Counted from the first letter of the stretch, positions 47,311 to 60,704 are shown. The stretch: 64,000 bases of DNA from Nissolia schottii (GCA_003254905.1 QANU01076928.1:997842-1061841), one strand, 5' to 3'. The notes: generated from the letters alone by a model not told the origin. Program-made: numbers and translations.

Positions 47311-50300
47311 CTAAATTCCCCTTACCTTGACAGAACTGGTCCTGCTTGTCTCTTTCATGGACTGAGTCTTATTCATGTCAATAGAAACTCTTGCTGTTTT
47401 GCCTTGAACTTGGTCTTTCTTGGGCGCCACTCTAGCTTGACAGGAGGATGCAGTTCTCTCAGCGATTCTCCTCTGGCGTTCAAGTGCCAATTCTTCCATC
47501 TTCTTCCGTATTTCATCTTCCTGTTTAACAGCATTGATCATTGGGACGACATGTTAGGACTAATAACTGCTTTATGCGAAATGCTGTAGGTGTGTGCAAA
47601 GCTTCAAAATATAATAAAAAAGAAGCTGCAAAACTGAAAATTCACTATACCTGTTCCCGTTTGCTCTTCTGAACTATGGTCCTACTTGAGAGAGATGGCC
47701 TTTTGTTCCTAGGCATAATGTCAGGCTTGCCCTTTTGGAAGGATCCACGCAAACCTTTTGTCTTTTCTTTTTCAGAACTCCTAGTTCCCGAAACTTTGCT
47801 TTTATTTGTGCTGGTTTTCTCAGGACTAACAGGAATCTCCTTATTCGTATCATCATGCGAATCATCGACAGAGGATCTTCTACAAGTTTCTGAGAAAGAG
47901 AAGTCAATTTCATAGTCCATTGTCCTTGAGGACTCAAAGGAATCCAATCCAGAATCCCGTTGTAACACTACAAAGAGGTCACTGGGCTCCTGATTCTTCG
48001 ATAATGCATGCTTCTGATTCGAAGCAGCCGTGTCATTTTCCAGCTTGCTGGCAGAATTTAGATCTGCAACCATACTTATGTCTGTCTTCCATTGTGAGTC
48101 GGAAAGATTATTATCGACCAACTGACCTTGTATCATGAAGGAATCATCAATGAGAGTTCCTTGAAGTCTTTTTTCAGCATGGGAGCTATCATTCACTATT
48201 GACAAAGCACAATCACCATCAAACGCTGCAGGAGTAATTAGGGGATCGGGACTCCTGTTCTTTTCCAAATTATCAACAATAAACCAATCGTCTGCTGTTT
48301 TCATCTTGGCTACAGATGAATCAGCTACAAAAGTAGATAATGGATCACCAAGTTCATTTCCTGGTTCTTTTCGCCTATGTGACAACAGTATTTCTTCACC
48401 TATACCATCCCTCCTCTTTGTGACTGTACCACGGCTGTCTACATATTCATACAGCTTGGATCCGCCATCATTTCCTCCATCTCTATCAGTCACAATAAAG
48501 GAGTCACTTGGGACTTTAGGATTCTTCAGAACCTCTTTGAAGTCCAAGTGTGGAGATGAACTAGCATATGGTGTTCCTTCTTCAGAGTTTCTGACCACAA
48601 AATGTTCATCCTGGACATCAATTGGCTTCATCCTTTCTGATCCATCAGTTTCCTGTGCCCTTTCTGAACCATTGATTCCAGTCTCCTCATCTATTTTCAA
48701 AAGGTTCTTGAAAACATCCCAGTTCTCATTTTTGCTCCCTTCATCAGATGCATCACCTGAATTTTCAGTGAGATCTTGCTCAGTTGCATCACTTGATTTA
48801 GTTGCACTGCGCCGGGAGCCTGCTTTCTTTCCATTAGCACTAACTTTATGGACCTTTTGCAAGGATTCAAGAGCAGCACCAACTTTTTGTTTGATGGATT
48901 CTTCATTGATGGCATCTTCATCATCTAAAGAAGATTCTTCAGAGACTTCACCCTCATTTCCACTTCTCCTTTTTGGAGTGATGTAGTTGATATTACGAAT
49001 CACAACTGTTCCAGAGGACTTTCTTCTGTTCTTTTTCCCTTTCAGATCATCCTTCAACGAATGATTTGAGTCCTGCTGTTCATCAGAATTAGATTCACTC
49101 CCAGAATCAGGGTCACTGGACTCAGTCTGCTGATCTTCATATTCTTCTGATCCTTTCTTATAATGAGATTTCTTCTTTTTGTTTGCTGATGGTTTCTGAT
49201 TCGCTCCCAAGTCAGAAGACCATTGCATATTTCTTAAAAGGTGAGGAGGAATAGGCTGCATATTAGTCATAGGATATCCTTGGTATGAAGGCATTTGCTG
49301 CATGGGATTTTGAAGATTGAACATATATGGAGGAGGTACATTGTAAGGCCAGGGCATTGGCATATGAACATTTGCACTATGTGATGGTTTCTGATCAGGT
49401 GCAGGCGAGTTCACATCTGCACATGACATTCCTTGAGATCAAATATGCAGATTAAGCTGTTTTGAAAGTTAAGCGCGCTGGTTGATTATTTGGTATGATT
49501 ACAAAAATTTATAAACAGCAAAAATTTCACTTGGATGCCAAAAGTTTCTATATTTTCCAATATGCGCATGACAATAAGGAAAAGGAAAATGAAAAACCAA
49601 TTAAAGAATACCTTTAATAGAAGAATTTGATGTTTCCAGAGATACTTTTTGTTCGCCAGAAGAAATACTGTCCTTAGAGCTATTATTCTCGCTAGTCTGG
49701 TCATGGGCAATCACATCATTTGCTAGCACAATTCCGGATGTTCCAGAAAATGAAAGTTCTGAAGGTAAGCATGACTGCATTGCAGCTACTTCTTTTATCC
49801 AAAGATCATCTGCATGCTTTTTCTGCCATAATTCCTTGAAGTTAATGCAGGCTTCCCTACATACATTCAATATCAAGACTTAGAATTGTTCCAAAACTGA
49901 ACTGAAGGTTTTATTTGTGTCAATGGGGCAAGACCCACCAGTCCATATTTTTGAGTGATGCGGAAGATCTCATTAATAAGCTTATAAGTCGGTGTATGGT
50001 GTAGTCCATTAATAAGCACAACATGCAGGATGACATTCAGAGTTCAAAGGAGACAAAAATAAAAAAGTAAACAAATAAAAATAAAAAATTGCAAGAACAG
50101 GTTCCCAGTGATCCTTAGGTTTGGAAGGAATGAGAGGACTGACGTGATTTTGAAGGCAAGTTGGACCTCCATAGCAAAATAGGAGGATCCCCTTAGACAA
50201 GTGAAATTTCACTATCTACAAGGTAGGGTTGTCAAAATAATTTTTAAGCCAGGACAAAGGGGATTTCTGAAAACTGGCAGGAAGAATATAAGCATATAAG

Positions 50301-52283
50301 AAATAGCTTTCATTTTGGGGGGCAATTCACATAATCTTCTGATTAAGTGACATTGACATTATATATCATAGAACTCAAGACAGCTTCCATTTTACAGTTT
50401 ACAAGTAAAATGTTCAAATTTCTATCTTTCCAATTCATACCTTAAGCGCAATGCCCCAAATGCATTTGCAAAATATATGAGATCATCGATCTTGTTGATC
50501 TCAAATCCCGCAACAAGACCACGTGTATAAGCCATCGCTTGCTCTTTCCGGAGTAGTGCCATTCGAGCCTCCAACAAACGGTGCAGGGAGATCCTAATCA
50601 TTATGGCAATGGAATGCATTAAGAATAATTTCTAAACTAGCAAAACAAATATTACATTTTATCAATAGCGACCATTGAGGACGTAGAAAGTTACTTTGAG
50701 TTTTCCTCTTCTTTACTGGTAACATCTTCAATTGTACCATTTAACTGAAACAAGTAACAAACAGAAGTCAATAAGAATTTGAAAGATTATAAAGTAAGTT
50801 TGACATATCTTTTGAGGAAATAAAATACCTTTGTAGAATCACTCAACCTCCTGGCATTGCCATTGGCTTGTGGCGTGATCCCTGATACACAACGGAATAT
50901 TAGTAGAAACCCATATACACTTAAGCAGCACATGATGGTGAAGGAGTATTTGTGCATAATATTTTTTTGGTAAGAGTGAAGGAGTATAATTATGCATAAT
51001 ATCATTTCATTGATTCATAGGCAATAGACTTAATAAGTACAGTGCCTAAGAACTTAATTCTATTTCTAGCACATAATGCTAAGCAATTGATAAAGAAATA
51101 TCCACAAAACATGACTAAGTTACAGCTCCTAACCATACCTTCATCCAAAGTTGCATTCGACATTGACAACGCATTAGCTTGAAATGAACTTTCAATCTGC
51201 AGGATTTCTTTTTCAATGCTAACAAACCTCTCCAGAACAGCAGGCGTGCTAACGAAGCGAACAAATCTGTTTAAAAAAAATCAGAAAAGAATGAGAAAGA
51301 GAGAGAAGACAACAAAAATAAAGAGAAACAAATGAGCTTCACAAATCGATAAGTTGGATCAATTTGTACGGGACGGAGGAGAAAACAGGGAAGAGAGTAA
51401 AAAATGTAGAAGCCCCCCAACTTTTCAGGGATTCATAGTTTTCTAAATTCTCACCTCTCCAGGGCCCAGGCTCCCAGCCAATACAAATAGTTTGAATCCA
51501 ACCCAAAAATAAAAAATCTTTATCCTCCAAATCTATAATTCCATGACTAGTCATGACTCATGAGATGAGAGTTATCATTCAAACATATTATTTTATTCAT
51601 CAACCCGTTGACTTAAGAGTGATCAAGACTAAGTATAAATTCGTAGAAGAACCTGCTGAGCTAAGAAATAATTGCTAGTAGATTAAAAAAAAGAACCTCA
51701 ATAGAAAAGTTTTCGAATGTAGAGAGTGGATATCGAGGATCTTAGCAGCAGTCTGAGTGACAAAATGATTACTCCTTTTTGAAAGTGTTTAGAAACCATC
51801 CATTACAATTTATGCAAGTAAATAATTAGAGGCTTTCATTTTGAAGGTAATTGATTCGGGGAATCTTCAAATTTGATTGGAAACAAGTAAAGTTCTTTGT
51901 TTGAAACCAAAGAACAAAATGAATTGAAACAATCATTTACAAACCAAAAGTTGTAATCACCTCAGAAACGTGGCCTTGGAGAACCAGAAAGCACCGTTGG
52001 CAGGAGGGAGCAGCTTAATCGAGTAACCGCCTTTAGAGATCTCATCTTTCACAAACTTGAGGTGAGAAACAAAAGGCTCAAACAACCCAGAAGCTATTTT
52101 CTCACGAGCACCCCCACAAAACACTATCAGCTCACACCTGCAATTCATCAAACACATAAAGTGCAGTTCTTTAGAACACAGCAATTCTGGGGTGCCCATC
52201 AAAAAAAATTGCACCTTCCCTCACCTGGTCCTAGTTGGGGTGAGTTGAAACAGAGCATAATCCAGAATAGCATTGGAATCCAT
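47311..52283 (-). CDS. COP1-interacting-protein-like (CIP7-related) protein
   Basis: Nine exons with GT-AG borders and matching phases: complement of 47311-47520, 47651-49431, 49612-49856, 50441-50593, 50695-50744, 50829-50881, 51139-51266, 51961-52137 and 52225-52283. They give 951 aa. The N-terminus [20 protein letters not shown], then [20 protein letters not shown] and [20 protein letters not shown], is the conserved signature of the plant COP1-interacting-protein family (At1g72410/At1g17360 type). These are large nuclear proteins linked to light signalling. The big exon is acidic and Ser-rich with Lys-rich clusters. The C-terminal exon holds [18 protein letters not shown], also family-typical. 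A GTAAGG donor lies just before the last four codons (VRGI), so the real gene may splice on. The stop given is the read-through one. Confidence 0.85.
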
Positions 52284-53071
52284 GCCAATCAGAGCATAAT
52301 AGTCTCCACAACCAATGTTAGATTGTTGTGTTGGTGAAACAAACGGTAGAAGGTGATGTTGTTGTTGTTGTTGTTTCAGAACATGCCTAATCACAGTGAC
52401 AGTGTTACCTTATGAGAGAATAAAAGAAAGGAAGGCCAGAAGGGACATGGCAGCATAGCACATGGAGTGTGAAGATTTCAACGCCCATGTCACATGTAAT
52501 GGTAACACCTCCTTTGCTTATGTGCAATAATAATAGTAATCTATAGATTCTAATTCTAGAGTGAGGGAAAAGAGAGAAATAAAATGTTGGGGGCCTAAGC
52601 TTTTGTATTAAAGACGGTGGTGTGCGGTGTGTGATTATAGGTTGCTTTTTCTATGCTCATGAACTTTGGTTTAGTCTTTAATTAATTTATGTGCATTGCA
52701 ACCAACCAACCAACCACCGCTAATGCTATGGTTTTCTATAATCCTTTGATAAAAAAGAAGATCGTGTGGAAGCTTTGGTAAATGTTGGGTTTGGCACCTC
52801 ACACCTAGTTGTGAGCAGAATCATTGATTTATGAATCGTGTTATTTATACTCGTGAAAATTAAGATATTATATTAATTTAAATTTTAATAAAATTTTATC
52901 TAATGATTGAATAGAGTGTGAGTCGTTATGACATGTCACTTTAGTTACATTTTTTTATCTCAAATTGTTTGTCACTCCCATTTTTTTAGGTGACATTTAT
53001 TATTAAGTTTTTAATTATACTCCTAATTTAATTTTTTAGAAAATGTTAAGTAATGTTATATTAAAATTAAA
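52284..53071. promoter_or_regulatory. Upstream region of the COP1-interacting-protein-like gene
   Basis: 52284-52450 is likely 5' untranslated sequence on the minus strand, with a TTG trinucleotide run at about 52358-52373. Further out it is AT-rich with no defined element. Confidence 0.4.
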
Positions 53072-53293
53072 ACCTAGGGTATGGTTTAGTAGAAGAGACC
53101 CATCATCTCTTAATCAAATGTGAGGGTTCGATTCCTAACTTTAAATATAAAACAAATAATCATGTATCAAAATAAATATTAAAATAGTTATTCCCGCTGA
53201 GAGACTCATCCGTCATAGTCAGGTGCGCGATCTGGGTCGACCCGGGTTAATCAGGCTAAGCCTTGCATACTGGGCAAGCAACCTAAAAAAAAA
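53072..53293 (+). mobile_element. tRNA-derived SINE
   Basis: 222 bp with an internal pol III promoter: A-box-like TGGTTTAGTAGAAGAG near 53082 and B box GGTTCGATTCC at 53125-53135. It ends in a poly(A) tail of about 10. A perfect 14-bp target duplication ATATTAAAATTAAA lies at 53058-53071 and 53294-53307. The tRNA-unrelated body contains CCCGGGTTAATCAGGCTAAG. It is apparently full length. Confidence 0.92.
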
Positions 53294-53307
53294 ATATTAA
53301 AATTAAA

Positions 53308-54858
53308 TAACGGCAATTTAACAAAGCTACTTCATAAATTGCTTTTAATTGTAAGTTTCTTAAGATCGTGCATTTTGCAATTTGACGGAGGGTACATTAA
53401 TAGGATCTATTGGGTTGGAGACGAATGTATAATGCATACTCATTGATGATTAATGGGTTATCTTTATCTAATAAACTTTTAATGCATTCCTCTATTGTAT
53501 TTAGTGCCCAATATTAAGAAGACAGCTGATGCGGTTGTGATTTTGACTTGATTGTGCTAAGAATGAGCACTTGCCAATGGACGATTGAGACTGACACATA
53601 TATTTTATTTTATTTTACATTTTTATCCTTTTTTTTCATGAAGAACCCACATATAAAAAATTAAGAAATTTTTTTTTCAAGAGGGGACATATTTACCAAA
53701 AATAGGGAGAAATTGTGCTGAGTAGGTATTTAACCTAGTGAAATTCATGACTAATTTACTTGTAGCCTAAAAAAAGTGGGGGAAATCCCACATTATCATT
53801 ACGTTTGCAGCAGAACCTATTACGTATGAATTATTTGATTGGAGTAACATATAGAAAACTGCTTAAAATATTGTAAAGCCACAATTATACAAGATGCAAT
53901 TGATATTTTGTTGAATAAAATACACAGTTGGGGGGTGGATCTGAAGAGCCAACTATCAAACAGCTGTATACCTCACTTTTAGCTGGAAAAAGGCACTGGT
54001 AATGCATGTGTGGGGTTCTATGAGTTGTGCTATTGACAATGAAAACAACGGCTTCTAAAACAAAACGACAAAGTTTTCTTATTCAACTTGATATGCCAAT
54101 TATTCAATTCTTGTGGCCAAAGTATTTTCCTCAACACTTTATTATATGCATAGGGGGAAAAGGAACTATGGGAAACATGTACCTCTGTATACATTCATGT
54201 GATCTCTAACATGTGCGAAATGCTATTTTTGTTTCATTTTCAACTATTAATGACCTTAGAGTTCGAAGAATAAAATCAGTCCTAAGCCGTGGTCTGCATT
54301 GTATTAGTACGAATACGAATGAAATGAAATTATACTCAAGTGTACTTGTTAGATAGAGTAGCCAAAATTTATTTTTTTTTTTTAGTCGGAGAATAGCTAA
54401 AATTTTGAGTTAATTTTTGGTCCGAGAGTTAAGAGTTTGAAGGAAAGCATTAACTTTTTTTTGTTCAACAAATTTGAAAGCTGAAATGGGTTTACTGTTT
54501 TTGGTCAAAACTAAAATAGGGTTTTCTTTGGGTCTATATTCCTTAAACTTGGGCCTTTTCTGGATCTTTTAATTAGAAATGGAATGGGCCGTTGTAAATG
54601 AGGCCGTGAATAGGTCCATTCAAAAGCTACATGTTATGGCCTTCCAACAAAAACTGAATCACAGCCAGAAAAAGAGAGCCGGGGGGGGGGGGGGGNCACG
54701 CTTAAAACCCTTAGAATGCGTGTTTTCTTCTTCATCAACCTGTTTTTAAGAGGAAACCAATCCCATAAAAAGGTTGTTCGTCTCTGAGTCATAAAATCAT
54801 TTAATTATCTTTACTCAATAATTTAACCTTGTGAAGGAAATAGTTCTTTATGCCTTCT

Positions 54859-54908
<50 letters not shown>

Positions 54909-56606
54909 TATATATGATCAAACCAGAAAATCGGAATTAAATTACCTCCCTAACTTGGCCTATGGCTGCTATATATGCTCCCTATTAAGTCATGTGTGTG
55001 GTGCCTCTTGTGATCTCATGATGAATAGTCATAAGGTGTATTGATAAACCAAATTACATGTAATATAATTTTAATGGTTTCGAAGATCTAGATAAAATTT
55101 GAGTACTTTTTAAATTTAACAAATTTTAATTTTGTAAGTAATTAGATACTTTTTTTCAATGATACCCAGCAAAGTTTTATTTGATTTTAAGATCATGCAA
55201 GATTTAATTATTTCTAAAATATACTTAATCATATTTTGAGTTTCGGACAAACTAAAATATATTTATTCTAGTGTATCACATGTGATTAGATGCATCCAAT
55301 TTACATCTTATGATTGTAACGGTAAATCACAAGGCGTATTACACACTTGATTTATTATGGAGCATGCTAATAAGCGCCTCAGCTTAAGTAATTAAGCCTC
55401 TTATTTATATTTTTTGACCAAAATATATAAATCTATAGATTTAGATTAATTTACTATATATGCATAAGAAGGTTATTATCATTCTATGTAATATATAATC
55501 TTGTTCATAATAATATTCAAATCCTTAATAAAGTTATGTTTGCCTGTTGCATGTGTAGAAACCTAGTGTTGCTTTATGTCTGTCTCCTTAAAGTGACACA
55601 AACACAACTTATAAATTCAAACTCTTGTGGGGACAACATACACCGTCAACAACATATACAAATTCTTCACTTCGAGGGGCCGTGCAAAACAGTTTATAAG
55701 AGTGACAGTTTCAACGAATTAGTGTCTTATTCTCCCTCTCCTTAACAATAAAAATGCAAGGCGTGTAGGAAAAAAGTGATTCGGGGAAGAAAAGAAAGAA
55801 TTAGACCTGGTATACTTGGCCCTTTCATTTGATCAGTCAAAACGTGGATTTCAACGTATGCAACACAACTTAGGTCTTCAATTACTACTAAGACTCTGCA
55901 TCCTACTCCTTCCATGCCGAATTGTCTGTCCTGATTTATTTTCTTGAACAATATTAATATTAAGTAGCATTATATTAAAATTAAATAAGTATAATTTAGT
56001 AAAATTATTTCTTAAACTATTCTTAATTTTAAGTTTCTTAATATTTGTATATTTAGCTAAAATGATACATAATTTAGGACAGAGGGAGTGATAAAAAAAA
56101 ATTATACACATTTTTATGAGTTTAATTTCTATGTTAAAAATTTTATCTTGTCATTTATCAACATTATAACCTCAATAAAAATGATTGATTTTCTTATTTA
56201 TTATCTCAAAAGTTTCACATATAATAAATGACTTTATTATAGAGTAATCCAAACACATATTGTCATATCAACAAAAAAAGTTCAACTTTCTCATTTATTA
56301 TTTAAAAGATTATACATATAAAAAGATGTGATTGAATGACCGATATCACAATGCATAACAAATTAAACCCTATCTTTCTAATTACACGTTAGTCTTATAG
56401 TCTACTACTTTCTTTCACTTTATTATATTTTTTTAATATTGTACACTAATTAATGTATAAAGTTACGAATGATTCAAATCTTTTTTTTTTTTCATTACAA
56501 AACAACATTTAAGAACTTCTCGTGTATTTATACACATATGCTCCCTACCCTACAAATTGAAACAACTGGTAGAAGGTAGAAGCAAAAATTAATAGTTACT
56601 AAGTAC
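53308..56606. other. Intergenic sequence
   Basis: No gene is supported. A run of 15 Gs at 54681-54695 followed by N (54696) is probably a sequencing or assembly artefact. A TA/CA microsatellite runs at about 54868-54908. The rest is AT-rich. Confidence 0.5.
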
Positions 56607-58120
56607 CAAAAAGTTTCAGTGTATACTAAATTTGGTGTCACCGTACAACCAACCAACCTTTTATATATATAAGGATTTGTATTTCTCTCTCCTATTAAAT
56701 ATATTTCAATCTGTATTTTCTCTCTCCATTTTTTCACGCCCCTCTCTTTCTTTTCTCAATCTTGTTTCCTTCTTTCCTCAAACCCGCCGTCGCCGTCTAC
56801 ACATCTACATTGTCATCGATGACTTCAACATCCGCTCACATCCTCTCTCACGTCTTCAACCGCCGCCCCAAATGGTGTTCACATCCTCCCTCACATCCGC
56901 TCACGTCCTCCCTCACACCGTCTCTCTTCCCCAGCACGTCCTCTGTCATTTTTCATTGCTATATGCCACAAATCAGATATTGTTTATCATCTCTCTATCC
57001 CGCAGTCTCATAGTGTTGTTTTTTACCCCTTTTTTTGCTCATCGGTGTTGTTTTTTTTCTCATCGTTATATTACCTTTTTTTTGCCATTATATAAATAGG
57101 TTTGTTCATTTTTGTGTTGGGGTTTGTTAATTTATATTAGGTAAGTTTGTTCACTACAGTTAATAAGGTTTTTTTTCGTTTATATGAATAAGTTTGTTCA
57201 TTTTTTGTGTTGGGGTTTGTTCATTCTTATTAGGTAGGTTTGTTCACTACAGTTATACGAGTTTGTTGGTTTATATGAACAAGTTTGTTCATTTTTTGTG
57301 GTGGAATTTGTTCATTCTTATTAGGTAGGTTTGTTCACTACAGTTATATGGATTTGTTTGTTTTATATGAATAGATTTGTTCATTTTTTTTGTTGGGGTT
57401 TGTTCATTCTTATTAGGCAAGTTTGTTAACTATAGTTAATAAGGTTTGTTCGTTTATATGAACAGGTTTGTTCATTTTTTGCGGTGGGGTTTGTTTATTC
57501 TTATTAGGTAGGCTTGTTCACTATAGTTATACAAGTTTGTTTGTTTTATATGAACAGGTTTGTTCATTTTTGTATTGGGGTTTGTTCATTCTTATTAGGT
57601 AAATTTGTTCACTACAGTTATATCAGTTTGTTCATTTTATATGAACAAATTTGTTCATCTTTTTTGTATTGGGGTTTGTTCATTCTTTCTTGGTGAGTGT
57701 GTTGGGTTCTTGAATATCATTCGTGGTCATCGCGAGTTGAGCATGACGACGTCAAGATAAGTCAGCCGCGAGGAGGACGTGACGAGGATGTGAGGGAAGA
57801 CGTGAGCGGAGGTGAGGTTGGATGTGGACACCGTTTGGGACGGCAGTTGAAGGATGTGAACACCATTTGGGGCGGCAGTTGAAGGACGTGAGGGACGATG
57901 CGAGCGAATGTTGAAGTCATCAAGGGCGGCGTAGATGCGTAGACGGCGACGAAACTATGAGAGAGGAGAAAGGGAGAAGCAAAACTGTGAGAGGGTGGTC
58001 ATGTACAAGGATTTGTATTTCTCTCTCCTATTAAATATATTTTAATCTGTATTTTCTCTCTCCAATTTATTTTGGTGGTTATACGTTGGTATAATTGTAG
58101 GTGTACACGTAACACCGCTC
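56607..58120. mobile_element. Minisatellite-bearing inverted-repeat (foldback) element
   Basis: A 1514-bp element flanked by the 10-bp direct repeat TACTAAGTAC (56597-56606 and 58121-58130). Imperfect terminal inverted repeats (GTGTATACTAAATTTGGTGT versus GTGTACACCTACAATTATAC on the other strand) enclose three layers. The outermost is a 58-bp direct repeat at 56671-56728 and 58007-58064 with one difference. Inside it are GC-rich inverted arms (about 56780-56935 and 57750-57950; GCCGCCCCAAATGGTGTTCA pairs exactly with its reverse complement). At the centre is a ~92-bp minisatellite. The 9-10-bp duplication suggests Mutator-like mobilisation. No transposase is present. Confidence 0.7.
57096..57692. 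repeat. ~92-bp minisatellite, about 6.5 units
   Basis: The unit contains TTTGTTCATTTTTTGTGTTG, GGGTTTGTTCATTCTTATTA, GGTTTGTTCACTACAGTTAT and TTTATATGAACA. TTATTAGG landmarks lie about 92 bp apart from 57134 to 57592. It is embedded in the inverted-repeat element. Confidence 0.9.
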
Positions 58121-58214
58121 TACTAAGTACGTATAAAAAACAAAATCAACCGCAGAAGCTAGAAATTAATTAAGCCAGCCAAATGCAGCGGTTTCCACTT
58201 AAGCAATGTTGAAA

Positions 58215-59107
58215 CATTGCAAAGCCAGCTTATGCTGTTTTCATAAACCACAGCAGTAGCGACAGTAAGAGAATTGTCGCTCCTTTGTTACACGACCACT
58301 TGACGAAACTAGGAATAAAACCCTTCCTGGACTCCGTACTCATGAAACCCGGCCACAAGCTGTTCCAACACATCGAGGAGGCCATACGAGGTTGCAAGGT
58401 CGGTGTCACCGTCCTCTCGTCGAGTTACTATGGCTCATACTTCTGTCTCTACGAGCTCGCCCTCCTCGTAGAGTGCAACAAAAGGGCTGTCCCCGTTTTT
58501 TATGACATCAAGCCCTGACAACTTGATGTCAAGGGCAGTGGGTATCCACTTCAGGTGTTTAGAAAGTTTTCTGCTGCCCTAGAGGAAACTAGGTACACCA
58601 TGGGAGTGAACTTTGACTAGTTAATAAGGTATTATTAATTACTTCCTCTAATTTTAATTAATTGTCACTTGACCAAATCTTTATTTTCAAATTACCTGGC
58701 ACTCTCATCTTTTAAAGTAAAATTTATTGATAAATTTTCAATTGAACTCTTGCTATATTAAAGTTTTGAAAATAAGATCTTTTTAGTTCTATCTTTTTAT
58801 TATGAACCACTTTAATCACATTAAATAATGATACTTTAGTAAATTTGTTATTTAAATCACTCTTGATTTTATAATTTTTAATACTCATGCGTTTAACTAG
58901 AAAGACAAATAATTAGGAACAAAGGGAGTAATGTTTACTATTTAGATGATCATTTTAGTAATTTTTTCTTAGGGCTGATATACACATTAAGTAATGTTAT
59001 ATATATGACTTAGGGACTGGTCAGAATTGTTGAGGAAGACATCGGATGCAGTGATTATGAACTTGGTTGAGGTAGATCATGACGAGGAGATCAACCGCGC
59101 GCATTAG
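58215..59107 (+). pseudogene. TIR-domain (TIR-only type) resistance-like pseudogene
   Basis: Exon 1 ends at 58628 and reads AYAVFINHSSSDSKRIVAPL, then PFLDSVLMKPGHKLFQHIEE, CKVGVTVLSSSYYGSYFCLY and VPVFYDIKP. This is the aA to aC part of a plant TIR domain. In-frame TGA replaces a conserved Ser (KPS) and a second stop TAG occurs near the exon end. After a GT-AG intron (58629-59013), exon 2 reads DWSELLRKTSDAVIMNLVEV and stops at 59105-59107, as in legume TIR-only proteins. No NB-ARC follows and I see no in-frame start codon (TGA upstream). TIR domains are NAD+-cleaving immune signalling enzymes; this copy is dead. Confidence 0.85.
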
Positions 59108-60704
59108 GCAGCAGCTATGTAACATTAATTTTTCTGATGGCGATGCATGCCATCATATATAGTGTCGCTCACAACATTTTAACAATCGTAAACAATAAAT
59201 AAATAAATAACTAAATGGTATTTTTTTCACAGCAATCATATCAATAAAAATAATAATGTTTATTCAACACGCATTAAGTGAGTTATTGTTATTAAAGAAC
59301 ATTGTCTTTAATATTTCATTATTAAATCATGTTAGGATGACAAACAAAATTAATGACTCACCCTCATAGCATTTTTCTTCATTATTAAGTGCACAGTTTC
59401 ACACTTCTCTAATTTATTGTGAGACCAGACAACCAAACAAAACAAAAATTATATAATTCATAAAATGCGACACAAAATAAGTGTGTTTGGATACACGTGA
59501 GGGGATAGTGAAATCGATTGTGGGGCAATAGAAGCGATTATTTTTCACTTCTTGAGAGAGATGGAATCGATTATATATGATGGGGAGCTTCACCGAAAAT
59601 CCAAACATAGGCTAAAACGTATAGATAACCCACAAATGACCCCGATCAAGCATCTCTTTAATTCATGATGATGTTCTTTCACTCGTCTTGTTTTTTCTTT
59701 TTCTCAGCTCCTTAAGTCCGTCACTAAGTGGATGAATAAAACAATAAATTGGTTTTTATAGTTGACAATATCAATTAAGTTTATCCTCAAAGTTTTAAAA
59801 GTATCAAAATTAATTGATGTTTGTTAACTCTGGAGATAATTTTGGTGGTTTTAAAATTTTGGAAATAAAATTAATTGATGTTGATAACTATAAGGACTAA
59901 TTCGATGTTTTACTCCTAACAATATTGTGAGAATTTGGCAATGCTTTAATGATTTCTGCTTATTTTGTTCTATATTAGGTACGTGTAATATTGTTTTTGT
60001 AGAAATTATTTTTATTATATTGAAATATTGTAAAATACAAATGGAAATGGTAAAAAAAGTGAAAAAAAGAACATTGCAATTTTTATTTTAAAAAAAAAAA
60101 ATCGCCTAAGGAGAAGCTGCCAAAAGTGTCTTAATCAATGGACAAAACTATTCAATGATATCGGCTATCATAATTTCGAAGAAAACATGTCCCACCAAAA
60201 TAATAATTATGTAAAAAAACAAAATACACGGATTAAAGTAGGTTTTTTTTATTCGGTGTCGTAATTTTTATAAGAATGTTGATATTTTTTATATTTCAAT
60301 GCTCATTATTTGTTTTCAACTTAAAATAATAATTAATCACTTTCGCGTAAAATTAAAGAGTTTACTTGTTATGTACTAATAGTGTAAAAAAAATTATACT
60401 GTCAATATCCAATCAAATATTATCATATAATAAAAAAAATTAAATTTCTCATTCATCAATTTGAAAATTTATGCATCTGAAATAATTTAATCAAATGGCG
60501 ATTTACATGTCAATGCATAATAATTAAACTCAAAATTAAATATTTATTATTTATAATAAAATAAAAATATTATTTATATTAGTTTATGTGTGAGACACCG
60601 TGATGACACGTATGTTTACCATTTGATGAAATCAATACTCTTAACTAAAATTATTGTGTCCCATTTTTATTTGTCACATCCTCCATTTTTTGAATTATTA
60701 TATT
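59108..60704. other. AT-rich intergenic sequence with a possible small MITE
   Basis: 59481-59612 begins TGTGTTTGGATAC and ends AATCCAAACATAG, a short inverted pair of the hAT-like kind, but no target duplication is clear. The remainder shows no gene. Confidence 0.4.

Noticed and set aside
53082-53140. tRNA gene suggested by a B box
   Set aside because: No cloverleaf or anticodon arm forms. The poly(A) tail and 14-bp duplication identify a SINE.
54681-54696. G-quadruplex candidate (15 Gs)
   Set aside because: A G homopolymer directly followed by N is more likely a sequencing or assembly artefact.
55536-55745. 69-aa frame in the 55-kb intergenic region
   Set aside because: No recognisable motif, no flanking gene signals, and length expected by chance.
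57096-57692. CRISPR-like array of spaced repeats
   Set aside because: The ~92-bp units are contiguous minisatellite copies without unique spacers, in a plant nuclear context.
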